A DNA stretch of 5,636 nt from an uncultured Collinsella sp. (lineage in GTDB: Bacteria > Actinomycetota > Coriobacteriia > Coriobacteriales > Coriobacteriaceae). Each line of letters begins with the position of its first letter. Position 1 is the stretch's first letter. Under the pieces are notes generated by a model. That model worked only from the letters and a program-made list of their open reading frames with translations. It was not told where the DNA came from and did not search any database. A program made the translations under genes and the position numbers. The DNA lies in NCBI GenBank assembly GCA_900547835.1, contig URIJ01000135.1, forward strand, positions 1 to 5,636, read 5' to 3'. Below, one piece after another: positions 1 through 5,358 of this stretch.

Positions 1-18
1 CCCTCTGGCTCCAGAGGG
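1..18. other. Short perfect hairpin at the window edge
   Basis: CCCTCTGG and CCAGAGGG are perfect 8-nt inverted repeats separated by CT. As RNA, about 7 bp would pair with a four-base loop. On the + strand it is followed by CTTCACCC, which is not a U-tract. On the - strand any U-tract would lie outside the window. It could be the terminator of a gene to the left or a leader hairpin; the direction cannot be decided here. Confidence 0.4.
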
Positions 19-189
19 CTTCACCCAATAATTACACCCCCTTAGCGTAACGAATTCGAAACAATATACATTCATGAAAGTTATTTACTCGATAAGCGTA
101 GCGAAATATGCGATTAACGGTAAATTGAACTCATTTAGTGGGAAATCAATTTGTATAACGCCAGCGAAAAATGTAGCTAAATAAAGCGT
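19..189. other. AT-rich intergenic strip with no convincing gene
   Basis: Positions 61-180 contain 39 G+C out of 120, far lower than the GC-rich genes around it. No Shine-Dalgarno-led ORF is visible. The only notable frame is a 36-codon ATG ORF at 74-184 (+), open without its start from about 32, with no ribosome binding site and no recognisable motif. Three loosely similar 10-mers (GCGTAACGAA at 45, GCGTAGCGAA at 96, CGCCAGCGAA at 159) recur at 51 and 63 bp spacing. Promoter-like hexamers exist (TTGAAC at 125, TATAAC at 154) but their 23-bp spacing is wrong, so I call no promoter. The strip may hold the promoter of a leftward gene outside the window, or it may be inert sequence. Confidence 0.5.
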
Positions 190-244
190 CAAGAAAAAAG
201 CGGACCCCTCGCCGGCATGTGGTTTCATGCCGGCGAGGGGTCCG
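190..244 (-). terminator. Intrinsic terminator of the leftward lipid kinase / microprotein transcript
   Basis: A perfect 19-bp stem pairs 201-219 with 226-244 around a 6-nt loop (TGGTTT). Read on the - strand, the stem is followed at once by CTTTTTTCTTG, a good U-tract. It lies 28 nt past the stop codon of the 30-codon ORF, so that ORF falls inside the transcript. The + strand has no T-run after the stem, so termination should act only on leftward transcription. Confidence 0.9.
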
Positions 245-272
245 GGCTGCACGGGCCGTCTAAGAGTAATGG

Positions 273-365
273 CTACTTCTTTCGACGGTGAATCACGTTA
301 ATGGCATAGCCGACGAGCATGGCCAAAACGATGACGATAAAGCCAAGGATGGGGTTGTCGTTCAC
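273..365 (-). CDS. 30-residue single-pass membrane microprotein
   Basis: This short ORF starts with GTG at 365 and ends with TAG at 275-273. An excellent AGGAGGA lies 5 nt upstream of the GTG. That site and its short spacing favour this start over upstream ATGs, which would read out of frame through the kinase C-terminus. The product begins with a short polar stretch (NDNP), then about 20 hydrophobic residues (roughly 6-25, ILGFIVIVLAMLVGYAINVI), then a basic tail HRRKK. That pattern predicts one transmembrane helix with the positive tail in the cytoplasm. The SD overlaps the stop codon of the upstream lipid kinase gene, suggesting translational coupling, and the transcript terminates shortly afterwards. 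I recognise no family. A role beside the kinase, such as a membrane anchor or modulator, is inference only. It is shorter than many automatic annotation cutoffs. Confidence 0.7.
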   Translation of the reverse strand: MNDNPILGFIVIVLAMLVGYAINVIHRRKK

Positions 366-370
366 GGGGG

Positions 371-378
371 TCCTCCTA
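371..378 (-). promoter_or_regulatory. Ribosome binding site overlapping the kinase stop codon
   Basis: On the - strand the sequence is TAGGAGGA: the TAG stop of the lipid kinase (378-376) is embedded in the AGGAGGA that serves the GTG start at 365. This is the main evidence that the 30-codon ORF is translated, and it makes coupling by terminating ribosomes plausible. Confidence 0.75.
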
Positions 379-1293
379 TTTTCCGAGCGGCGAGAATTCG
401 TCGACGATGATATCAAGGCATTGCGGTAGCGCGCGGGCGCCAAAGACGCCGGAGTTGCTGGAGATGATCTCGCCATCAAACTGCATGCCGAGCGATGGCG
501 TGCAGGTAATCTTGGCTTCTTTGGTCTGGATGATCTTAAACTGCGGGCGGCCGAGTACCTTGCCGGCGGGGTCGAGCGCGGCGGTGATTACCGTGGGGAG
601 CAACTGCACCGTGCGCACGGGCTCAATAACGACGATGTCGACCATGCCGTCGTTCATACGGCAGTTGGGGAACAGGTTGATGTCGTTTTGGATGACAGAC
701 GTGTTGCCCGCCATGCAGCAGATGCCGTCGAGCTCCTCAACAATGCCATCATGCTCAATGGTAAAGTGCGCCACCGTGGGGTTGGGCGTGGCGAGAGCGG
801 AGAGGAAGTAGGCGATCTCGCCGATGTCGTTTTTGGTGGGGGCGGCCTTCATCATGATCTCGGCGTCAAAGCCCGAACCGGCGATGATGATAAAGCCATG
901 GCGCTTTTCGTTGCCGTTCTCGTCGAGCCAAAAGAGCTCGCCCATGTCTACTTTGACCGTGCGGCCGGCGCGACATGCCTTGGCAAGCGCCGCTGCCTCG
1001 GGGGCATTGCCGATGTTGTTAAAGAACAGGCAGGCCGTGCCGGAGGGGAAAACGAGCGTGGGGACGCCGCAGCCGCGCATCTGGTCGAGCACGTTGGAGA
1101 CGGTGCCGTCGCCGCCCGAGACGACCACGCGGTCGAACTCGCGAACGTCTGCCACGGCGTCCTCGGGCTCCATGCCATCGCCGATAAAGCGCATCACGAC
1201 CTCGTCGCCGCCCTGCGCGAGGGCGTGCGTGAATGCGTAGATTTCATCTGAGCTGGGGCCCGATGCCGGGTTGTGGATGATAAGGCAGCGCAT
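376..1293 (-). CDS. Diacylglycerol kinase-family (YegS/BmrU/LCB5-type) lipid kinase
   Basis: The 305-residue product fits the usual size of soluble bacterial lipid kinases with a DAGK catalytic domain, which transfer phosphate from ATP to diacylglycerol or a related lipid hydroxyl at the inner face of the membrane. Visible motifs, in order: an N-terminal strand ending in HNPASG (7-12); SGGDGT (59-64), the signature nucleotide-binding loop; PSGTACLFFNN (83-93), at the position of the usual PxGTxND motif; DIVVIEP in the C-terminal beta domain; and QFDGE (271-275), matching the conserved DGE near the C-terminus. The start is ATG at 1293, with a weak GGGAA seven bases upstream. It is transcribed away from rnd and is followed by the coupled 30-codon membrane ORF and a strong terminator. 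One oddity is the replacement of the usual Asn-Asp in the second motif by Cys-Leu. The substrate cannot be told from sequence; sphingoid-base or other lipid kinase activity is also possible. Confidence 0.9.
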   Translation of the reverse strand: MRCLIIHNPASGPSSDEIYAFTHALAQGGDEVVMRFIGDGMEPEDAVADVREFDRVVVSGGDGTVSNVLDQMRGCGVPTLVFPSGTACLFFNNIGNAPEAAALAKACRAGRTVKVDMGELFWLDENGNEKRHGFIIIAGSGFDAEIMMKAAPTKNDIGEIAYFLSALATPNPTVAHFTIEHDGIVEELDGICCMAGNTSVIQNDINLFPNCRMNDGMVDIVVIEPVRTVQLLPTVITAALDPAGKVLGRPQFKIIQTKEAKITCTPSLGMQFDGEIISSNSGVFGARALPQCLDIIVDEFSPLGK

Positions 1294-1321
1294 ACTTACG
1301 TTCCCGTTCTGTGACTAACCG

Positions 1322-1327
1322 AGTATA
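1322..1327 (-). promoter_or_regulatory. Candidate -10 element for the lipid kinase
   Basis: On the - strand this reads TATACT, one change from TATAAT, and would start a transcript about 20 nt before the ATG at 1293. The hexamer 17 bp upstream (GGATAT) is a poor -35. It shares its core with the opposite-facing TATAGT. No experimental start site is available. Confidence 0.4.
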
Positions 1328-1329
1328 GT
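1324..1329 (+). promoter_or_regulatory. Candidate -10 element for rnd
   Basis: TATAGT on the + strand overlaps the leftward TATACT by four bases. It would give rnd a leader of roughly 55 nt. No good -35 hexamer is visible at 16-18 bp upstream. It is the best promoter-like element in the 98-bp divergent gap but is not proven. Confidence 0.35.
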
Positions 1330-1391
1330 TGTAAGGCAATGCCGATATCCTACCCGTGTTTTTCGGGCCTAACCTTATTCGATGGGTTGAT

Positions 1392-2525
1392 ATGTACATT
1401 TCCACACATCAGGCTCTACTCGACTTTTGCCAGCGCGCCCGTGAGTTCGACGCGATTGCCGTCGATACCGAGTTTTTGCGCGAGCGCACGTTCCATCCGC
1501 GTCTGTGTTTGGTTCAGATTGCCACCCCTGCCGAGAGTGTAGCGGTCGATCCCCTGGTAATCGACGACCTATCGCCGCTGGCCGAGCTTATGGCAGACGA
1601 GAGCGTGACTAAGGTCTTCCACGCCTGCTCGCAGGATATGGAGGTTATGCTCCATACCGTGGGCGTGCTGCCACGACCGATTTTCGATACGCAGGTCGCC
1701 GCTGCCTTTTTGGGCGAGCGCCAGCAGATTTCGTATGGCGCGCTTGTTCAGACGTTTTGCGGCGTCTCGCTGCCCAAGACCGAGTCGCTGACCGACTGGT
1801 CGCGCCGCCCGCTGACCGACAAGCAGATCGAGTACGCGATCGATGACGTCAAGTACCTGATCGTCGCCTATACCGAGATGATGAGCCGCTTGCGTGAGCT
1901 GGGCCGTGTGGACTGGGTACTCGATGAGTTGCGTCCGCTGACCGACGAGTCACACTATCGTGCCGACCGTCACGAGGCGTTCCGCAAGGTCAAGCGCATC
2001 AACTCCTGCAGCCGCCATCAACTGGGCATTGCGCGTGAGCTTGCCGCCTGGCGCGAGGACCGCGCCGAGCGTCGCAACATTCCGCGCAAGTGGGTCATGT
2101 CCGACGATACGCTGCTGGCGCTTGTCAAGCGCAATCCCGTACGCGTCGAGGAGTTCCGCAGTATCCGCGGTACCGATCAGCTGGGGGAGCGCGACGTGGA
2201 CGGCGCGCTCATGGCCATCAAGCGCGGCGCGAGCTGCCCGCACGATCGCCTGCCGCTCATGGTGCGCGGGCACCGCCAGATTTCGCCGGAGTTGGAGAGC
2301 GTGACCGACCTGATGTATGCGCTCATTCGCCTGGTTGCCGAGCGTTCGGGCGTGGCGACCTCGGTCATTGCCTCGCGCGATGACTTGGCCGACTACATTG
2401 ATCATCCCGAGCAGAGCCCCCTGCGCGAAGGCTGGCGCTTTGAGCTCGTGGGCTCGCGCCTGGACGATTTGCTTTCGGGCAACATGGGATTGACGGTCAA
2501 AGACGGCAAAATTGAATTGCTGTAA
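1392..2525 (+). CDS. rnd: Ribonuclease D
   Basis: The 377-residue product is close to E. coli RNase D (375). RNase D is a 3'-5' exoribonuclease that trims tRNA precursors and other small RNAs. The DEDDy exonuclease domain occupies about residues 1-175: Exo I DTEFLR gives Asp25 and Glu27, Exo II HACSQDMEVM gives Asp82, and Exo III YAIDD gives Tyr148 and Asp152, so all five metal/catalytic residues are present. An HRDC domain, which helps bind RNA, follows at roughly 207-285 (R-x-I-P-R-K-W around 228-234). The C-terminal ~90 residues probably form a second, diverged helical HRDC-like region. I chose ATG 1392 because the protein then begins like other RNase D enzymes; a GTG at 1356 would add 12 residues without a ribosome binding site. 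The site for ATG 1392 is itself weak (GATGGG at 1381). The gene diverges from the lipid kinase. Confidence 0.95.
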   Translation: MYISTHQALLDFCQRAREFDAIAVDTEFLRERTFHPRLCLVQIATPAESVAVDPLVIDDLSPLAELMADESVTKVFHACSQDMEVMLHTVGVLPRPIFDTQVAAAFLGERQQISYGALVQTFCGVSLPKTESLTDWSRRPLTDKQIEYAIDDVKYLIVAYTEMMSRLRELGRVDWVLDELRPLTDESHYRADRHEAFRKVKRINSCSRHQLGIARELAAWREDRAERRNIPRKWVMSDDTLLALVKRNPVRVEEFRSIRGTDQLGERDVDGALMAIKRGASCPHDRLPLMVRGHRQISPELESVTDLMYALIRLVAERSGVATSVIASRDDLADYIDHPEQSPLREGWRFELVGSRLDDLLSGNMGLTVKDGKIELL

Positions 2526-2543
2526 GGAAGCCTAACAGCCGAG

Positions 2544-2651
2544 TGGTGGGACAAATTCATCAGTAGTGCAAGTCCCAGGGTCGCTTGCGGCAACGAACTC
2601 GATGCGACTGTCACACCTGGGACATGCACTACTGATGAATTTGTCCCACCA
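2544..2651. repeat. Long inverted repeat with nested 31-nt units
   Basis: The left arm 2544-2579 and right arm 2616-2651 are complementary at 35 of 36 positions: 27 bp, one A-A mismatch (2571/2624), then 8 bp. The 36-nt centre is 2580-2615 and contains a small GTCGC/GCGAC pairing (2580-2584 with 2604-2608). Each arm holds a 31-nt unit (2547-2577 and 2618-2648) that begins TGGGAC and ends GTCCCA, so the sequence can fold as one very long hairpin or as two smaller ones. A third TTTGTCCC lies at 2669-2676. No T-run follows on either strand, so it is not a standard terminator. The form suggests a paired REP/BIME-like or MITE-like intergenic element. It encodes no transposase, and genome copy number cannot be seen here. 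Confidence 0.85.
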
Positions 2652-2687
2652 ACATCGGGGTGAGGTCGTTTGTCCCGCTCCGGTGGG

Positions 2688-2693
2688 TAGAAT
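2688..2693 (+). promoter_or_regulatory. Weak -10 candidate for the zinc peptidase gene
   Basis: TAGAAT lies 35 bp before the ATG at 2729. No recognisable -35 sits at the right spacing, so this is a low-confidence suggestion. The peptidase gene could instead be read through from rnd across the inverted repeat. Confidence 0.25.
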
Positions 2694-2728
2694 GCCTCCA
2701 ACGTGTAACTCGATTCGGAGGAATTCGC

Positions 2729-3433
2729 ATGCCTTATTACTATGGATACGGCTTTGGCATCGACCCGCTGTACCTGCTGGTTGTTCTTGTCTGCACGGTG
2801 CTCGGTCTTGCCGCGCAGAGCTATATCAACTCGACGTACAAGACGTGGTCCAAGGTGCGCTCGGACGGCGATACGGGCGCTGTGGTTGCTCGCCGCATGC
2901 TCGATGCCAACGGTTGCAACGCCGTGGGCATCAAGGGCGTTGCCGGCGAGCTCACCGACCATTACAACCCGCAGGACAACAACCTGTATCTGTCGGACGC
3001 CAACCGCTCGGGCGGCTCGGTGGCAAGCGTTGCCGTCGCCTGCCACGAGGCGGGCCATGCCGCCCAGCGCCAAAGCGGCTATGCCATGATGAAGGTGCGC
3101 AGCGCCCTCGTGCCGGTTGTCAACTTTACCCAGAACACCTGGACGATCGTGCTGCTTATGGGCCTGTTCATGAACATCGCGGGACTCACGACCCTCGCGC
3201 TGATCTTCTTCTCGTTTAGCGTGTTGTTCCAGCTGGTTACGCTGCCGGTCGAGATCGATGCCAGCCGTCGTGCTGTGGCCTACATTGAGCAGTCGGGCAT
3301 GAGCTCCAAGCAGGTCAACGGTGCCAAGAAGGTGCTGACGGCCGCCGCGCTTACCTATGTGGCTGCGGCGCTCACCTCGATTATTCAGCTGCTCTACCTT
3401 ATGGCTCGTTACAACAGAAACTCCAACCGATAA
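2729..3433 (+). CDS. Integral-membrane zinc metallopeptidase (YugP type)
   Basis: The 234-residue product matches the length and architecture of the Zn_peptidase_2 family (B. subtilis YugP and relatives). It has an aromatic/Gly-rich N-terminus (PYYYGYGFG), one transmembrane segment at about 13-32, and a conserved domain with the zinc-binding, catalytic HEAGH at 106-110. A hydrophobic stretch follows at about 138-173, directly before LPVEIDASRRA, whose Glu175 is the likely third zinc ligand by analogy with this family. The last membrane segment is at about 203-225. It is expected to act at or in the cytoplasmic membrane; its substrates are poorly known. The start at ATG 2729 is supported by GGAGGA at 2717-2722 with 6 nt spacing. 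An in-frame extension to 2660 would read through the leader and has no ribosome binding site. It lies between the long inverted repeat and a GC-rich hairpin. Confidence 0.9.
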   Translation: MPYYYGYGFGIDPLYLLVVLVCTVLGLAAQSYINSTYKTWSKVRSDGDTGAVVARRMLDANGCNAVGIKGVAGELTDHYNPQDNNLYLSDANRSGGSVASVAVACHEAGHAAQRQSGYAMMKVRSALVPVVNFTQNTWTIVLLMGLFMNIAGLTTLALIFFSFSVLFQLVTLPVEIDASRRAVAYIEQSGMSSKQVNGAKKVLTAAALTYVAAALTSIIQLLYLMARYNRNSNR

Positions 3434-3449
3434 GAGCTTAGACTGACAG

Positions 3450-3479
3450 GCGCCGCGGGGATTTGTGTCCCCGCGGCGC
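3450..3479. terminator. GC-rich hairpin after the peptidase gene, terminator-like but without a U-tract
   Basis: A perfect 12-bp stem (3450-3461 with 3468-3479) surrounds a 6-nt TTTGTG loop and starts 17 nt after the peptidase stop. It is followed on the + strand by TGTACTATGTG, and on the - strand by no T-run either. It may slow RNA polymerase, protect the mRNA 3' end or act with another factor. A classical intrinsic terminator is not supported. Confidence 0.5.
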
Positions 3480-3503
3480 TGTACTATGTGTGGGACTTGA
3501 ATT

Positions 3504-3528
3504 TGCACAGGGCTGGAGCCCGTGTGCA
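3504..3528 (+). promoter_or_regulatory. Small hairpin in the xseA leader
   Basis: TGCACAGGGCT (3504-3514) pairs with AGCCC (3517-3521) and TGTGCA (3523-3528), with a single bulged G at 3522. The centre would open to a 4-6 nt loop in RNA. It ends 8 nt before the AAAGGAGG ribosome binding site of xseA, so it could affect ribosome access. Function is inferred only from position. Confidence 0.35.
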
Positions 3529-3536
3529 CGATGACG

Positions 3537-3544
3537 AAAGGAGG
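3537..3544 (+). promoter_or_regulatory. Ribosome binding site deciding the xseA start
   Basis: AAAGGAGG is a near-perfect anti-SD match, placed 4 nt before GTG 3549. The alternative starts GTG 3522 and ATG 3531 lie upstream of it, so they cannot use it. The spacing is a little short, but this is the only site that explains translation. Confidence 0.7.
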
Positions 3545-3548
3545 CTGC

Positions 3549-5000
3549 GTGGCAGGCTGGAATCTAACCGGCAACAGCGTTTCCGCCGAGTTTGACGGCT
3601 CGGACGAGCAGGAGCGCAAGGAGCTCAGCGTGAGCCAGGCGGTGGAGATCGCCGCTGGCGCGCTCGATGCCATTCCGCAGCTGAGCGTCCTGGGCGAGGT
3701 CACGGGCTTTCGTGGCCCCAATGCCCGAAGCGGCCACTGCTACTTCCTGATCAAGGACGACTCGGCTGCCGTCGATTGCATCATCTGGAAGGGTGCCTAT
3801 CTTAAGCGCACCTTCGACTTGCGCGACGGTATGCAGGTGAGCTTTAAGGGCAGCTTTAATCTCTACAAGCCCACGGGTCGCATGAGCTTTGTCGCCCGTT
3901 CATTCTCACTGGCGGGGGAGGGGTTGCTGCGTCAACAGGTGGCGCAATTGGCCGAAAAGTTGCGTCGCGAGGGACTGATGGATGAGTCCCGCAAGCGTCG
4001 CATTCCGGTGTTTTGCTCACGCGTGGCGGTCGTCACTTCGCTTTCGGGCGCCGTGATCGACGACGTCAAGCGTACGCTGCGCCGTCGCAACCCACTTGTC
4101 GAGCTCGTTTGCGTGGGTGCCAAGGTCCAAGGCGAGGGCGCGCCGGCGGAGCTTATTGAGGGTCTGCGCCGCGCCGCTGCCATCACGCCCGCGCTCGATT
4201 GCATTTTGCTCGTGCGCGGCGGCGGTTCCTTCGAGGACCTCATGACCTTCAACGACGAGGACCTTGCCCGTGCGGTAGCGGCTTGCCCCGTGCCTGTGGT
4301 GACGGGCATTGGCCATGAGCCCGATACCTCGATCTGCGACATGGTGAGCGACCGTCGCGCTTCCACGCCCACGGCGGCGGCAGAATCCGTGGCACCGGCT
4401 ATGACAGAGCTGGCGGATGTGCTCGAGACGCGCCGTCAGCGCCTAGGTGCTGCGATGGCTTCGATGATCGGGTCGGATCAGGTCGATCTGGAGATGCTCG
4501 ATCAGCGTGGTCGGCGTGCCTGGGATACCTATACGGCGCGCTTGGGCGATGCGCTCGATGCGGCCGCGTGCCGCCCGTGCCTGAACGATCCAACGTTTAT
4601 GGTCGAGCGTCGCGAGTCGGAGCTTGCCCTGACCGCTGACCGCCTGTCGGGCGCCATTGCGCGCTCGGTCGGGGTGTTCCGTTCGAACTATGAGCGCCTG
4701 CCCGAGCGCTTGGTCGCAAGCACCTCGGGGCTCGATGGCAAGCGCCATGCGCTCACGCTCGCGAGTTCCCGTCTGGAGCAACAGGGACGCACGATGTTGA
4801 GCAAACCCGCGTCCGACTTGGGTCGCGCAGCGGCCTCGCTCGATGCCCTGTCACCGCTCAAAGTGCTTGCCCGCGGCTACTCCATCGCATACAGCGATGG
4901 CGGCGTGGCTACGAGCGCTAAGACTTTTAAGCCCGGTGACGCCATCCGCGTGCGTATGGCGGATGGTAACGTGGCAGCAACCGTCGATACGGTTGAGTAG
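3549..5000 (+). CDS. xseA: Exodeoxyribonuclease VII large subunit
   Basis: The 483-residue product is the catalytic subunit of exonuclease VII, which with several XseB subunits degrades single-stranded DNA from both ends to short oligonucleotides in the cytoplasm, in repair and mismatch-correction contexts. An OB-fold DNA-binding domain spans about 26-122, with GEVTGF (49-54) and GHCYFLIKD (62-70). The catalytic domain follows, with VVTSLSGAVIDD (161-172), VQGEGA (193-198), VRGGGSFEDL (222-231) and GIGHEPDTSICD (253-264). The middle (~290-400) is charged and helical, as expected for the long coiled coil that carries XseB. The C-terminus has the family's SPLKVLARGYSI motif. The usual length is about 400-460, so it is slightly long, mainly from an N-terminal polar extension. 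I start at GTG 3549 because AAAGGAGG precedes it. The xseB gene follows after 42 nt. Confidence 0.95.
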   Translation: MAGWNLTGNSVSAEFDGSDEQERKELSVSQAVEIAAGALDAIPQLSVLGEVTGFRGPNARSGHCYFLIKDDSAAVDCIIWKGAYLKRTFDLRDGMQVSFKGSFNLYKPTGRMSFVARSFSLAGEGLLRQQVAQLAEKLRREGLMDESRKRRIPVFCSRVAVVTSLSGAVIDDVKRTLRRRNPLVELVCVGAKVQGEGAPAELIEGLRRAAAITPALDCILLVRGGGSFEDLMTFNDEDLARAVAACPVPVVTGIGHEPDTSICDMVSDRRASTPTAAAESVAPAMTELADVLETRRQRLGAAMASMIGSDQVDLEMLDQRGRRAWDTYTARLGDALDAAACRPCLNDPTFMVERRESELALTADRLSGAIARSVGVFRSNYERLPERLVASTSGLDGKRHALTLASSRLEQQGRTMLSKPASDLGRAAASLDALSPLKVLARGYSIAYSDGGVATSAKTFKPGDAIRVRMADGNVAATVDTVE

Positions 5001-5042
5001 ACCGCGTTTCATTGTGATAGACCTTTAGGAAAGGAAACAGAT

Positions 5043-5309
5043 ATGGCAGAGAAGACCCCGGTCGAGCAGCTTACGTACAAGCAGGCCTCGCAGGAGCTGG
5101 AGCTCATTATCCGCAGCCTGGAGTCGGGCGACATGGAGCTCGAGGAATCGCTCGAGAGCTACACCCGCGGCGTCGAGCTTCTTAAGAGCCTGCGTACCCG
5201 CCTGACTGATGCCGAGCAGAAGGTCTCGGTGCTCCTTAAGGACGTCGACGGCAACGACGTGCTCGCCGACGGCGAAGCCGCCAACACCGACGACAACCTT
5301 TCGTTCTAA
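5043..5309 (+). CDS. xseB: Exodeoxyribonuclease VII small subunit
   Basis: The 88-residue protein is the small, helical accessory subunit that binds along the XseA coiled coil and is required for normal exonuclease VII activity. The family signature is clear: LESGDMELEESL (26-37) in the loop between the two helices, GVELLKSL in the second helix, and DAEQKV (56-61). The ~25-residue tail after LLKD is acidic and probably disordered, as is common in this family. The start ATG 5043 has a purine-rich AGGAAAGGAA at 5027-5036. Its 42-nt distance from xseA and the lack of a terminator between them indicate a single transcript, which keeps the subunits co-expressed. Confidence 0.96.
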   Translation: MAEKTPVEQLTYKQASQELELIIRSLESGDMELEESLESYTRGVELLKSLRTRLTDAEQKVSVLLKDVDGNDVLADGEAANTDDNLSF

Positions 5310-5316
5310 CCATCCC

Positions 5317-5339
5317 GACCAAATATAATTACCTTGGTC
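5317..5339 (+). promoter_or_regulatory. Perfect -10 box inside a dyad, upstream of the HIT gene
   Basis: TATAAT at 5324-5329 matches the sigma-70 -10 consensus exactly. It sits between inverted hexamers GACCAA (5317-5322) and TTGGTC (5334-5339). A transcript would begin near 5336, about 23 nt before the HIT ATG. The -35 at 5300-5305 (TTCGTT, 18-bp spacer) is poor, so the promoter may be weak or need an activator. The dyad could be an operator, but a 6-bp match can arise by chance. Confidence 0.5.
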
Positions 5340-5358
5340 TGTGAGAAAGGAACCAACT

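Noticed and set aside
273..479. 68-codon version of the small - strand ORF starting inside the lipid kinase gene
   Set aside because: The N-terminal part is an out-of-frame reading of the kinase C-terminus. The AGGAGGA site points to the GTG at 365.
407..1251. Several + strand open frames of 134-187 codons
   Set aside because: They lie antisense to the lipid kinase gene, whose motifs (GGDGT, DGE) are clear. None has a domain or a ribosome binding site.
1356..1391. Upstream GTG start for rnd adding 12 residues
   Set aside because: There is no ribosome binding site, and the added residues do not resemble RNase D N-termini. ATG 1392 gives the normal family start.
2660..2728. 23-residue N-terminal extension of the zinc peptidase
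   Set aside because: It would translate the leader, including the GGAGGA that serves ATG 2729. The family begins at the PYYYG-type N-terminus.
3488..3509. GTGGGACTTGAATTTGCACA, faintly like the 31-nt repeat unit (GTGGGAC ... TGCA)
   Set aside because: Only the ends match and the spacing is shorter, so it cannot be told from chance.
2402..3721. 439-codon open frame on the - strand, covering the end of rnd, the inverted repeat, the peptidase gene and the start of xseA
   Set aside because: It runs antisense through genes with clear families, has no ribosome binding site or recognisable domain, and its composition is that of a GC-rich antisense frame. The long opening is a codon-bias artefact.
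3932..4781. Open - strand frames of 64-146 codons within xseA
   Set aside because: They are antisense shadows of xseA, with no start context and no family resemblance.
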